From Planococcus sp. CP5-4_YE (lineage in GTDB: Bacteria > Bacillota > Bacilli > Bacillales_A > Planococcaceae), in assembly GCF_019042655.1 (NCBI RefSeq), contig NZ_JAHPZO010000001.1, forward strand, positions 1 to 64,000: DNA of 64,000 bases, given 5' to 3'. The notes under the pieces were generated by a model. That model worked only from the letters and a program-made list of their open reading frames with translations, was not told the DNA's origin and made no database searches. Of the stretch, positions 35,405 to 44,165 are shown in pieces (the stretch's first letter is position 1; each line of letters begins with the position of its first letter). Position numbers and translations under genes: made by a program.

Positions 35405-35440
35405 AAAAACCATCAAGCTAATCAAAGCTTGATGGTTTTT
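35405..35440 (+). terminator. Terminator of the GAF/PAS kinase gene
   Basis: AAAACCATCAAGC and GCTTGATGGTTTT form a 13-bp stem ending in TTTTTGTT. Confidence 0.9.
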
Positions 35441-35524
35441 GTTCTATTTACAGAGCTTTATTGGCGGGGCAGCTTCTTATTATTAGAAATCCACTTTCTC
35501 TTCTTTTGTGCCTCGCTACCTTAC

Positions 35525-36190
35525 TCATTGCATTTCTTGAATCTCCACAAGTGTGCCTTGAATGATGTAACGTTCGGGGGCATAGCCAATATAATCAAAA
35601 GGATAACAAGTGGTTAAGGTTAACGTCGCTTCGTTTTTATCCACTATAACCGTTCGATCCTCAGCATCCGTTATCCAGATTTTCTCAACTGCGTACTCAT
35701 AACGCTGCCCTTCGTACTCCAAAAAGACAGAATCGCCTTTTTCCATTTCATCCAGTCCCGTGAAAACGGTATCCCGGTGGCCACTCAGAACCGTATGCCT
35801 CTGCTGGTCGGGCGTTGTAGTCCATTCGCTCACATACATGCCGACTCCTTGGTCAAGCGTTGCTTCATCCGCTCCCCAATAAGTGGCATAGCCCGTTTCA
35901 ATAGCCGGAATCACTAACCGGCCGACTTCTTCGCCTTGCTCATAATCATTCATGTCATTGCTCATTATAGGCGGTGGTTCTTGAACTGTAGTAAGAGAAC
36001 TTTCAGAGGCCGGCTCATTAGACGGCTCCATGCTGCTTGACGCTATATGATTCCATCCTTCGATTTCTTCCAGCGACACCGTTTCAGCGGCCTGCGAACT
36101 CTGCCACCACTGGAAGCCAAAATACCCTGACATCAATAGACCTGCGACAATAATGATTGTATACACTTTGTTCATGGAGCCGGCTTGCAC
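35525..36190 (-). CDS. Class D sortase
   Basis: The product (221 residues, or 216 from the ATG at 36173-36175) has an N-terminal TM anchor (about 12-28) and a sortase domain with the catalytic His in LSGHRDTVFTG, Cys in TLTTCYPFDYIGYAPERY and Arg in the same segment. The C-Y-P-F context is typical of class D enzymes (YhcS type), which attach proteins with LPDTA/LPDTS-like signals to the wall. The gene directly upstream encodes such a substrate. The start is uncertain: GGGAGG abuts the GTG at 36190 and lies 14 bases before the ATG. Confidence 0.88.
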   Translation of the reverse strand: MQAGSMNKVYTIIIVAGLLMSGYFGFQWWQSSQAAETVSLEEIEGWNHIASSSMEPSNEPASESSLTTVQEPPPIMSNDMNDYEQGEEVGRLVIPAIETGYATYWGADEATLDQGVGMYVSEWTTTPDQQRHTVLSGHRDTVFTGLDEMEKGDSVFLEYEGQRYEYAVEKIWITDAEDRTVIVDKNEATLTLTTCYPFDYIGYAPERYIIQGTLVEIQEMQ

Positions 36191-36221
36191 CTCCCTCTTT
36201 ATTGAAATAACTTATTACAAG

Positions 36222-36257
36222 ACAAAAAACCGTATACAACGATACGGTTTTGTTTTT
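36222..36257 (-). terminator. Terminator between the sortase substrate gene and the sortase gene
   Basis: AAAACCGTAT and ATACGGTTTT form a stem with a T run on the minus strand, immediately after the substrate gene stop. It would limit read-through into the sortase gene. Confidence 0.85.
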
Positions 36258-37189
36258 TATTGAGCAGCAGTGCGTCTTCTGAACAACAGCAGTCCAGCAC
36301 CTAGAGTTGCCAAGCCCAGTCCTGTGAACGCATATAATGGGTTGTTGCTAGCAGTGTCCGGCAATTCGCCACCTTCTTCAATGACGCCTTCCAACGGAAC
36401 CGCATTATCCAATACATCTTGTGGCACCATGATTGGTTCTACACCGTTGAAGTTGCTGATCGTCATGTCCGTGCTTTGAACCATGTTCAAGCTTTCGCCA
36501 GCAGCTGAAATATCCATATCTACGTACATGGACATGTCCGTCAAATAAAACGTATCTTTCGCAATGGTCATTTCGTAGCTGAGCTCATTGAAATTGATTT
36601 CTTCCATCATGCCTTCCATGGACATATCCGCGTCTTCTTCACCCATCATGGACTCGAACGAAGCCATAACTGCTTCCATCAATGCTTCTCCGTCGCCTTC
36701 ATAGGTCAACTGGTAGGCATCTCCCGTGTCTTCCACCGACATATCTTCCCCTAGCGCTTCAGCCTGGGCCACTTGATCGCCGGCAGTCGTCATCGCCATC
36801 AGTTCATCCAAGCCCTCAGAAAGTTCACTCGGCAATTTCACCCAACCTTGCATCGGGTCTTCCTGGTAAAATCCATCTTCTGTCCAGTAGGTCTCCAAGG
36901 TCTCTTCTTCTCCATTAGGGCCGGAAGTCGTGACCGTCTGATGCATCGCAAACGGATTGAACGTCACATCTTCTTCCGTATGAATCGGAATCGTCGTCGT
37001 TTCTCCAGTGGCAATATCAGGCATGGTGATTTCCATAGTGGTCTTGCTGGAGTAACTATCAAGCGATGACATCGCCTCGTTGGACTTTTGCAGTACGTCG
37101 ACTGCACTCATTTCCTCGGCTAAAGCCGGAGTGGCACTCCCTACCGCAAGCACCGTCACAAAGGAGGCAGGTATCATTTTTTTCAACAT
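36257..37189 (-). CDS. Secreted LPDTA-anchored protein, DUF6612-like
   Basis: A 310-residue exported protein: signal peptide (1-24, ALA cleavage), a methionine- and acid-rich beta domain related to LolA/DUF6612-like folds (VDVLQKSNEAMSSLDSYSSK near the mature N terminus), then LPDTA at about 276-280, a TM helix and RRRTAAQ. LPDTA is the motif preferred by class D sortases of the YhcS type, and that enzyme is encoded next door. The domain name is tentative. The unusually Met/Glu-rich middle (MEAVMASFESMMGEEDADMS) is notable. Confidence 0.8.
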   Translation of the reverse strand: MLKKMIPASFVTVLAVGSATPALAEEMSAVDVLQKSNEAMSSLDSYSSKTTMEITMPDIATGETTTIPIHTEEDVTFNPFAMHQTVTTSGPNGEEETLETYWTEDGFYQEDPMQGWVKLPSELSEGLDELMAMTTAGDQVAQAEALGEDMSVEDTGDAYQLTYEGDGEALMEAVMASFESMMGEEDADMSMEGMMEEINFNELSYEMTIAKDTFYLTDMSMYVDMDISAAGESLNMVQSTDMTISNFNGVEPIMVPQDVLDNAVPLEGVIEEGGELPDTASNNPLYAFTGLGLATLGAGLLLFRRRTAAQ

Positions 37190-37507
37190 GTAAACACGTC
37201 CTATTCCATAGTATTAAGAAGCCGGGATGAAATCTCATATATGTATGTACTTACCAATTAAGCCTCTTATAGTTCCTACTTCCCTATATTTTTTGGATAA
37301 AACATTATTATAGTCCCCAGTTTTTGAAAATTCGGTTTTACTGAGTTTCGATTCACTTTAATTGCTCTTTTCACTTTTAAAAAAAGATGTTTACTAGCTA
37401 TTCCATATTTTCCCCTGCAGAAAGCCATTCTTCACGCCGGCTGATATACAAGCAATCACAAGCTCTATAAAATAAAGGAAAACAATAACTGAAGAGGAGA
37501 ATGTCCG
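37190..37507. other. Intergenic region between divergent genes
   Basis: About 320 bp, AT-rich; no hairpin, operator or small gene that I can support. Confidence 0.4.
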
Positions 37508-38026
37508 ATGCCGAAGACAGTTTTATTAATCATTGATGCCCAAAATGAGATGTTCGACCCAGCCAATCCCGTCCATCAAAGCGAACAATTGCTCGAGAAT
37601 TTGCAGTCATTGATCAAAAAAGCACGTTCAGCCGATGTTTCCATCATTTATGTGCAGCATAACGACGCAGGCCTCGTAGAAGGTACCGACTTTTGGCAAA
37701 TCCATCCGTCCATCACTCCTCAAGAAGGGGATGCCGTCATCCAAAAATGGACGCCGGATTCCTTCCATGAAAATGAATTGCTGGAGATATTGCAAAAAAA
37801 TGGAGTACACAACCTTGTTATTGCGGGCAACCAGACTGAGCATTGCATTAACGCGACCACCCGCAGCGCCAGCCAGTTGGGATTTGAAGTGACACTCGCT
37901 AAAGACGCACACGGCACCTGGGATTCGAAAACGATGAGCGCACAGGAAATTATCGACCACCAAAATGGCCTATTAAGCGGTTTTGTTACATTGCAGGAGA
38001 CGAAAGATATCGAGTTTACGGGATAA
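37508..38026 (+). CDS. Isochorismatase-family cysteine hydrolase
   Basis: A 172-residue alpha/beta hydrolase of the isochorismatase-like superfamily. The catalytic triad is visible: Asp10 in LLIIDAQNEM, Lys in IQKWTPDSF (about 78) and Cys in TEHCINATTRSA (about 112). Members hydrolyse amides such as nicotinamide, biuret or N-carbamoyl compounds; the substrate here cannot be assigned. GAAGAGGAG precedes ATG. Monocistronic. Confidence 0.88.
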   Translation: MPKTVLLIIDAQNEMFDPANPVHQSEQLLENLQSLIKKARSADVSIIYVQHNDAGLVEGTDFWQIHPSITPQEGDAVIQKWTPDSFHENELLEILQKNGVHNLVIAGNQTEHCINATTRSASQLGFEVTLAKDAHGTWDSKTMSAQEIIDHQNGLLSGFVTLQETKDIEFTG

Positions 38027-38349
38027 GCTCAAATAAACCACTTATTCTAATAGTAAAAGTTTCAGCACCTATCCCCGTGTTTATTCTAGGAGGAGTTTTT
38101 CTTCGAAATGAGAAGATAAGAACTGGCTTAATCAGAAATATATTGAATGTTATGATGAATGCCAGCCGCATTTCATGTTAAATTAGGATACTTTCCAATA
38201 ATCCTGCATATAATGCTTAATGACCAAATCGTCATCAAATCAATCAGGATTCGCCGCTTTCCAATTATATAGTCGCTACTTTTCGGGGGACTTGTTTTTC
38301 AAATCCAAATGAAAAATGACCCAGAAATGTCTGGAGTGATATTGAAATA

Positions 38350-38388
38350 ATAAAAGCACCGCGAATTGTAAATTGCGGTGCTTTTTGA
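38350..38388. terminator. Bidirectional terminator-like hairpin
   Basis: AAAGCACCGC and GCGGTGCTTT form a 10-bp stem, T-rich on the plus strand. It lies 320 bp after the hydrolase gene; the stretch 38027-38349 shows nothing else. Confidence 0.75.
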
Positions 38389-38432
38389 CGCCTTAATTGG
38401 CTTAGAACATAAGCATAATCCATATATTATCT

Positions 38433-38597
38433 TCATGCATCAAACCTTCTGAATACGAAGGTTCGTCCACCCTCTTTAACGGCGTATTCAAGAATAACGC
38501 GTCGATGGGTTGCAGAAGATGACTTTCTTTCATTTCGAAGGTGATCGTTCAATTGAACTCTCCTGCAGGAAAGAAGTAATTCAATTAAATCCAGCAA
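38433..38597 (-). CDS. Possible 54-residue protein, unrecognised
   Basis: A minus-strand frame starting at TTG (38595-38597) with AGGA 8 bases upstream encodes a basic peptide containing DLIELLLSCRRVQLNDHL and ending THRRVILEYAVKEGGRTFVF plus RRFDA. Composition and the well-formed C-terminal strand look protein-like, but I know no family and the start is weak. It may be the end of a decayed gene. Confidence 0.3.
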   Translation of the reverse strand: MLDLIELLLSCRRVQLNDHLRNERKSSSATHRRVILEYAVKEGGRTFVFRRFDA

Positions 38598-38686
38598 ATC
38601 ACTTGTCCTGAATTTCTCAGACTAGCTATAGACGAAAATTAGACGCTTGCAGTATTGTTGCTCTTATTGCAACAATAACCACTATC

Positions 38687-39082
38687 TCATCGACATCTTG
38701 CTTGAAGACCTGCCAAAGGCTGCTTTATCCCCACGGCAAAATAATCAGTCCCGTCGTGCTCAATTCTTGTTCGCTCGTATATTTCTTCAGATTCTTTCCA
38801 AATCTCAATCGGGCTGCCAGATATAAAGAATTCTTCAGTCTGTTCAATCTCGTAGCGCCCATCTGGCCGTTTCACAATCTTTCCTGAAAATCGAATTGGC
38901 TTTTGAAGATACTCAATGGAATATATCAACCCATATAAATGGTCCGCTATTTTTCGAATTTCTCGCTCTTCGAAGCGCTGTTCCGGATCTTCTAAATCAT
39001 GCTCAAATTTTTCTTCCTTGGCTACTCCTTTTAAACCCGGCAGTGTAGCCGACAGCTTTCTCTTGGCCTCTTCCACTCTCAA
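38687..39082 (-). CDS. Hypothetical protein, possibly DUF5348-like
   Basis: A 131-residue, highly charged cytoplasmic protein. The C-terminal half (SGKIVKRPDGRYEI, then GSPIEIW, TRIEHDG and DYFAVG) recalls DUF5348, a small family often carried on plasmids and integrative elements; I hold this loosely. AGGAGGC-type sequence precedes the ATG. The sigma-region-2-like gene lies 62 bp upstream on the same strand, so the two may be co-transcribed. Confidence 0.6.
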   Translation of the reverse strand: MRVEEAKRKLSATLPGLKGVAKEEKFEHDLEDPEQRFEEREIRKIADHLYGLIYSIEYLQKPIRFSGKIVKRPDGRYEIEQTEEFFISGSPIEIWKESEEIYERTRIEHDGTDYFAVGIKQPLAGLQARCR

Positions 39083-39144
39083 GTAAATGCCTCCTCAGTT
39101 TTCATCACTGTTTCTTGAAAGAATAGGTTCTTTATGAATGACAC

Positions 39145-39450
39145 TCACTTTTGGGATGAATCACTTTCATCTTTTGAAAAGTGATTTTTTGTTTCATTTC
39201 CTAATTCCGCTATTTTTTCTTTACAACATAAAATCAGCAACAGCAAAAGCTTCTTTTCTCCTGTGAATTTTTCAGGATTCTGCCAGAGTTGCTGGAAAAC
39301 CTCGGTAACTAGACGTTCAGACACAAGGGGGTCATTCTGAGATTTTTGGCAAATTTTCCACAGCAATAGGCAATGTTTATCTACCACTAACTCCAGGACT
39401 TGTTTATCCCTAGATTTGATGCTTTTTAGTATCTGTTCTTCACTAGCCAT
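39145..39450 (-). CDS. Stand-alone sigma-70 region 2-like small protein (paralogue 2)
   Basis: A 101-residue protein clearly homologous to the product of 1268-1564: SIKSRDKQVLELVVDKHCLL aligns with its LKFRDKAALELIYDEYYLLL, and VTEVFQQLWQNPEKFTGEKK with LTEVFQQLWKYPQQFSGNKR. The conserved block is the core-binding helix of sigma region 2; no region 4 follows. It starts at ATG after GGGGGATTTCT. Two copies in one genome segment argue for function rather than chance decay. Partner unknown. Confidence 0.6.
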   Translation of the reverse strand: MASEEQILKSIKSRDKQVLELVVDKHCLLLWKICQKSQNDPLVSERLVTEVFQQLWQNPEKFTGEKKLLLLLILCCKEKIAELGNETKNHFSKDESDSSQK

Positions 39451-39970
39451 AGAAATCCCCCCTTAAATCCAAATACCCATCAGAAAACAAGGTAAACTCC
39501 TAGTATTTATTAATTTTTTCACTAAAATGATATTTTACTTGAATGATCCATTTTTTTCTGTCTAAATTAACCTGTCTCACATGACTTAATATTCGTTTCA
39601 TCGCTCTCCTTGTCTCCTTGATTGAAACACCTGTCTCTCGCATTTAACACATGGCTTCAGCTAAGCAACATGTTTTCTCTTTAATGGGAGGAAAGCCAAG
39701 CTTATAAAGCAAAAAGAACGATTGCCATGTTTAAGACATGACAACCGTTCTTTCTGCTTTTTTGAAACGGGCAAATGAAGTAGAGAACAATACGACATTT
39801 TCTTCGTGCCACCCTTTGAAAAAGATGTGAATGTTTCTGAGGTGTCAGAGTACTTACGTTCTACTTTCACCTACCTCGCTTTAATTTTCTGTGTAATGAG
39901 GCGGTGAAAAATCGAACTTACACCACTCCTGTTGTTCGATACTACAAGTCACCTTGTATTCTTCTCATCA
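39451..39970. other. Intergenic region with one large hairpin
   Basis: A long imperfect hairpin at about 39705-39762 has outer arms AAAGCAAAAAGAACG and CGTTCTTTCTGCTTT and an inner CATGTTTAAGACATG. It could terminate transcripts in either direction. A 69-residue frame over it looks like a shadow. Nothing else seen. Confidence 0.5.
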
Positions 39971-40759
39971 TTAAATGAAGACCTTGCCCATATATACTTC
40001 GTTTTGAAGCTCATCTTGCAGGAAAACCGAGCTTTTTCGAATTCCCTCCACCTCATACGCATTTTGTTCAAAAAGCTTACGAGCCTGGAGGTTTTCTTCT
40101 AGCATCGTAATTTCAAAACGTTTGATGCCTTTTTGCTGTGCCCACTCCTCAGATTTTTGAATAAGGGCTGTGAGGATATCAATATCATGCTTATCGGCTT
40201 GTACCACAAGCTCGACTTCAGCCCGATGAGCAGCCCGCTCCGATTCATCTCCTAAAATGTTCATGTATCCGACATGCTCGCCGTTCAAAATGGCCAGTAA
40301 AATGACTGAGCGGCCACTTTGATTCCATTCAATAATTTGCTGCCTAATTCTTTTAAGTGAGATTTCCTGCTGTTCCTGCCCGTAGACTAAAAACTCTGAT
40401 TCCATTTTCGCTCCTTTATGCAATTCTGAAAGAAACCGGGCATCTCCGTGTAAGGCAGGGCGGATGATCAAAACATCCTTATGCCCCTCATTTTCCAGCA
40501 CAAAATCCTTTTTCTCGAACACGACATACTGATTAGGCTGCACATATTTCACAGTATACCCTGCAGCTGTCCATGCCTGGTAATGTCTCGCAGGGGCTTT
40601 CGTTTTTTTCCACCAACTGTAATTTAGATAAGCACTGCTAGGAAGACTGTATCCCATAATCTTTTCAATTTCTGAGAACTTCAATGTAATAATCTGGTTA
40701 GTCGATTCTGAAAAATACATAGCCAGAGAGCGATATTTCTTTTCCAATGCCATTTCCAT
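39971..40759 (-). CDS. DUF7662-GNAT fusion acetyltransferase
   Basis: A 262-residue protein in two parts. Residues 5-80 (YRSLAMYFSESTNQIITLKF, FSEIEKIMGYSLP, SWWKKTKAPARHYQAW) match the small DUF7662-type domain usually found as a separate protein or next to nuclease-like domains. Residues 95-262 form a GNAT N-acetyltransferase with the acetyl-CoA-binding region around AILNGEHVGYMNIL and a C-terminal FEQNAYEVEGIRKSSVF. Substrate unknown. The first domain may target the enzyme to nucleic acid or a partner, which is inference. Confidence 0.75.
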   Translation of the reverse strand: MEMALEKKYRSLAMYFSESTNQIITLKFSEIEKIMGYSLPSSAYLNYSWWKKTKAPARHYQAWTAAGYTVKYVQPNQYVVFEKKDFVLENEGHKDVLIIRPALHGDARFLSELHKGAKMESEFLVYGQEQQEISLKRIRQQIIEWNQSGRSVILLAILNGEHVGYMNILGDESERAAHRAEVELVVQADKHDIDILTALIQKSEEWAQQKGIKRFEITMLEENLQARKLFEQNAYEVEGIRKSSVFLQDELQNEVYMGKVFI

Positions 40760-41267
40760 TAAATTACTCCCTTTCGAAAATCGTCGTTTTATAGCCTCTA
40801 ATTAGCGGCCTTAGAAAAAACGCCGCAAAGAATCCCTAGATTCTTTGCGGCTTTGCTTATAGCGCTATAGTCTAAAGCATTTGACCTGTTTAAATTATTA
40901 AATTGAGGCAATAACTTTCTGTTTTAAAAATCCTTATAAAAACCAAAGAAATCATCAAAAAAGAGTTACCTAGCTCGATCTGTCTTTTTTATCTACGAGC
41001 TATTTTCTTTAAGCAGTTTACAGAGGGTAGTCATTTAGTATCCTTCTATAAACCTATATACCCAACCGATTATAGAAATAAACTTTTTAAAATTAAAACA
41101 GGATAGGAAAGTAACAGTATAAATGAAAATATAAGCAATTAAAATAGGTTTTTCCAATATCGAAGACCTGCCTTGCTATATTTCACATAGGAAACGATTC
41201 GCCATTAACTCACATATGAAAAAAAAGACACAGCCAAGGCTGTATCTTCCATCTTTTTCACTCTTAT
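40760..41267. other. Intergenic region with two minus-strand terminators
   Basis: GCCGCAAAGAAT/ATTCTTTGCGGC (40815-40851) and GACACAGCC/GGCTGTATC (41227-41246) are terminator hairpins; the second ends the SDR unit at 41268. The AT-rich 40860-41220 shows no gene. Confidence 0.6.
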
Positions 41268-42017
41268 TCATTTTGCGGTGACGCCGCCGTCTACCGGAAG
41301 CTCGATGCCCGTGATGTGGCTTGCTTCATCTGAGGCGAGGAACAACATTGCATTGGCGACTTCGACTGCATTGCCGAGTTCAGGAAGCGCAATCTGTGCG
41401 AGGAAATGGGGGCGGAATTTGTCGCTTTCCATATACTCTGCACTCATCGGCGTCACGATATAGCCGGGATGCACCGAGTTGACACGGATGTTCTGTTTGC
41501 CGTAATCGACAGCTGCCGCTTTAGTGATCGATCGCACCGCGCCTTTTGACGCCGTATAAACGCCGGCTCCTGACATGCCGGTCAACGCTGCAATCGATGA
41601 CACATTGACAATCGACCCACCGCCGTTTTCAATCATATGCGGAATGGCCAGCTGCATGCCGTACATGACGCTGTTTGTATTGATCGCAAAGCCCTTCGCA
41701 AAATCTTCTTCGGTTTGATCCAGGAAATCTTTAGCGACGGAAATGCCTGCGTTATTGACGAGAACATCGAGTTTGCCGAACGTTTCAATAGTCTGGCTGA
41801 TGACTTCTTGCCAATCCGATTTGTCCGCCACATTTTGCTTCATGGCCACGGCTTCAAAACCCGCTGCTCTTACCTCTTGCGCTACCTTTTCGGCTGCTCC
41901 CAAATTAATGTCGGTGGCAACGACTTTTGCTCCTTCTTTTGCAAACAAGCGCACAGCCGCTTCTCCCATGCCAGACCCGCCCCCAGTAATGATGGCTACT
42001 TTGTTTTCTAATCTCAT
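41268..42017 (-). CDS. SDR-family oxidoreductase
   Basis: A 249-residue classical SDR: TGGGSGMGE at about 12-20, NNAGIS near 87, catalytic Ser in NVSSIAALTG and YTASK, HPGYIVTP, and ITGIELPVDGG at the end. Similar to glucose/3-oxoacyl dehydrogenases and cyclohexanol-type enzymes; substrate unassigned. ATG 42017 is preferred over GTG 42026 because GAGGTGATC spans the latter. The divergent TetR-type gene and the palindrome downstream of its promoter indicate repression by that regulator. Confidence 0.88.
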   Translation of the reverse strand: MRLENKVAIITGGGSGMGEAAVRLFAKEGAKVVATDINLGAAEKVAQEVRAAGFEAVAMKQNVADKSDWQEVISQTIETFGKLDVLVNNAGISVAKDFLDQTEEDFAKGFAINTNSVMYGMQLAIPHMIENGGGSIVNVSSIAALTGMSGAGVYTASKGAVRSITKAAAVDYGKQNIRVNSVHPGYIVTPMSAEYMESDKFRPHFLAQIALPELGNAVEVANAMLFLASDEASHITGIELPVDGGVTAK

Positions 42018-42039
42018 TGCGATCACCTCGAATTAAATT

Positions 42040-42058
42040 TTGATAGTTCGACTATCAA
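42040..42058. promoter_or_regulatory. Palindromic operator for the divergent TetR-type regulator
   Basis: TTGATAGT-TCG-ACTATCAA is a perfect 8-bp inverted repeat with a 3-base centre, placed just after the -10 box of the SDR promoter. Confidence 0.75.
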
Positions 42059-42067
42059 TTTATTCCA

Positions 42068-42096
42068 AGTATACTCCCACCCCGTCATTACTTCAA
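42068..42096 (-). promoter_or_regulatory. Promoter of the SDR gene
   Basis: On the minus strand TTGAAG (42091-42096), a 17-base spacer and TATACT (42068-42073) form a good vegetative promoter reading towards 42017; the operator lies about 10 bases downstream of the -10. Confidence 0.75.
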
Positions 42097-42133
42097 TTAA
42101 AGCGCTATACTAAAAGCAAGGAGTGAAACTGTC

Positions 42134-42766
42134 ATGCCATCAAAACGACAAGAAAACAAACAACTGCAAACCGATAAAATCGTCGAAGCCGCTAAAGAAC
42201 TCTTCACAGAACGCGGGCTGAACGATGTGCAAATGAAAGACGTCGCCGAACGCGCCGGTGCTGGCGTGGCGACCGTCTTCCGCTATTTCCCCAAAAAAGA
42301 CGAATTGATCGTAGAAGTCGCCATCCGTTCACTAGATGCCGTGGAAACCGAATTCAAGCGCATCATCTCCAAGAAATCAAGCGTCTTCGAACGGCTGGAA
42401 CAATTGCTCGACACCTTGCTTGATGCACAAAAAGCCGAACATTATAAATCCGCCCGCTTCCGGGAAGCATTCGAAAGTTATGCCTCGTTCCGCACCGAAC
42501 CACTTCCTGAGATTGAACGCTACCTGGCAAGACAACGCCAGATCATGGATTTGCTTGAACCACTCATCCAAGACGGGCAACAAGACGGCTCGATCACTAG
42601 TTCAATTCCCGCTAAACAACTTATTGTCACTATCATCAACAGCTACTCAAGTTTCACGAACAACGTCGCCCTGAAATCGTCCATTTCCTATCTGGACCAA
42701 GACATCCAACCCGAAATTCAGCAACAAGTATTGAAGAAAATCTTGCTCGATTATTGCAGGGCCTAA
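42134..42766 (+). CDS. TetR/AcrR-family transcriptional regulator
   Basis: A 210-residue TetR-family repressor. The N-terminal helix-turn-helix is at about 28-47 (VQMKDVAERAGAGVATVFRYF) followed by a helical ligand-binding domain. AGGAG precedes ATG. Divergent from the SDR gene with a palindromic operator between them, so it most likely represses that gene and responds to a compound related to the SDR substrate. Confidence 0.9.
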   Translation: MPSKRQENKQLQTDKIVEAAKELFTERGLNDVQMKDVAERAGAGVATVFRYFPKKDELIVEVAIRSLDAVETEFKRIISKKSSVFERLEQLLDTLLDAQKAEHYKSARFREAFESYASFRTEPLPEIERYLARQRQIMDLLEPLIQDGQQDGSITSSIPAKQLIVTIINSYSSFTNNVALKSSISYLDQDIQPEIQQQVLKKILLDYCRA

Positions 42767-43245
42767 CAAAGCTAAATTAATTTTCTCTCGCCTTGTAGTT
42801 TAGCCATCTAAATAATTTTTCGAATCCTGAACCATTCATCACTCGACGTTATACTCAAAAAATGAGGGATCGTTGAGACTGTGAAGAGGCATGGAAGTGA
42901 GCGGTTGCTTACCGGCTGTCTTCCTAAAGAAAAGCTGTTTGATTTTGCGTTGACTTACCATCATCAAATCTTTTGATTGAAAATATCCTCACAACAAAAA
43001 CGCCTATAAAGTATTTTATAGGCGCAAGGTTCAAGACAAGGATAGCGCAACAACAAATTTCACTTTTCTAGAATCAGTAAATATTTTTGATATTATGGTC
43101 TCAGGTAAAGTAAAGACTATTCAGCAAATCTTGGCTGTAGAGGACGCAATTGAGCCGATAACTTTGCTGCTCCTCAAACTTGTTTTGATAATTTTGAATA
43201 AATCAGTTGAAACAACGAGACGCATCCTTTATCTAATTTTCTAAC
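42767..43245. other. Intergenic region with one terminator
   Basis: CGCCTATAAA (43001-43010) and TTTATAGGCG (43015-43024) form a perfect hairpin with a T run on the minus strand, probably ending the GNAT unit. No other feature is seen. Confidence 0.55.
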
Positions 43246-43662
43246 TTAAAGCTCTTTGTACATATAGTAATGCGTGAAACCTTTCGGGAAATCTTCCAAT
43301 TGCCCAAAAACCTTGAATCCCAATTTCTTATAAAAATCTGGCGCTTGGAAGCTGAAGGTTTCCAGCCTCATCAACCGGCATTCCTGTTCGCGTGCATAGG
43401 CTTCAGCCGTCTCCAGTAATTCCTGGCCTTTTCCCATACCGCGCAAGGAATCGCCCACCCACAGGAGATCCACGAAAAAGCATTCCCAGTCCGTATGACC
43501 GACCAGCCCTCCGACGATATCGCCTTTTTCATCCTTCAACACAAAGCTCATTTTCTCTTCTTCGGTATAAGCGACTTTCGATTTGTTATGCCTGACCAAA
43601 TTGTATCGTATAAATCCTGCTTCCTCTTCATTATATCCTTCATGCATGCGGATGTTCGCCAT
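43246..43662 (-). CDS. GNAT-family N-acetyltransferase
   Basis: A 138-residue GNAT enzyme of the YjdJ/ElaA-like size class: VGGLVGHTDWECFFVDLLWV, then the acetyl-CoA loop LRGMGKGQELLETAEAYA (R/Q-x-x-G-x-G/A), and DFYKKLGFKVFGQLEDFPKG at the C terminus. Substrate unknown. Three consecutive ATG codons occur; the third (43660-43662) is best spaced from AAGGAG. Monocistronic. Confidence 0.88.
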   Translation of the reverse strand: MANIRMHEGYNEEEAGFIRYNLVRHNKSKVAYTEEEKMSFVLKDEKGDIVGGLVGHTDWECFFVDLLWVGDSLRGMGKGQELLETAEAYAREQECRLMRLETFSFQAPDFYKKLGFKVFGQLEDFPKGFTHYYMYKEL

Positions 43663-43721
43663 CATCATCTCTCCTTTCCTAGTCCATTACCAGCCGTCAG
43701 TGTACTGCTCAAAGTGGCAAC

Positions 43722-44165
43722 TTATATTTCAACAGGTGCCTGGATTCCCAGCAATCGAAAGCTTCCCTTTGAAACGACTGTGACAGCGAAAACCATCGAC
43801 AAACGCCCCTCTTTCTTTTCACCATCTACCAGAATTTTGATATGGATGTAGTATTTGTTAAAATTCCGCACCAGGCTGACCGCATATTTCGCAATGGCAA
43901 ATGGTTCGCAAAGTGTGTGGCTTTTGAGAATTGTCTTCCAAAATTCCATCAATTGTTTTATGGTTTCCCAACTGTAGGAATCATCCAGACCCGCCGGTGC
44001 CAAATGTTCGGGTGTTGCTCCGGACTTTCTCAAAATCGAGCAGGCTCTCGCATGCGTATATTGGACATAAGACCCTGGAGCCCCTTCAAAGCGCAGCATA
44101 TCCTCCAGTAAAAATTCCACATTGTTTTGGTGTTCGTTTCATAAATTATGGAAAATCGCGGCGAA
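43722..44165 (-). pseudogene. C-terminal fragment of arginyl-tRNA synthetase
   Basis: The frame encodes the anticodon-binding end of an ArgS: IFHNL, an in-frame TGA (44139-44141) where Lys is expected, NEHQNNVEFLLEDMLRFEG, SYVQYTHARACSILRKSG, AIAKYAVSLVRNFNKYY and FRLLGIQAP to the natural C terminus. The catalytic domain with HIGH and KMSKS is missing, so it cannot charge tRNA. It is a relic of a second, probably acquired, argS-type gene; the functional argS must lie elsewhere. Confidence 0.8.

Noticed and set aside
39661-39870. 69-residue minus-strand ORF
   Set aside because: Runs across a long terminator-like hairpin and has no supported start.
43001-43024. Palindrome considered as an operator
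   Set aside because: Its position after a minus-strand gene and the adjoining T run fit a terminator better.
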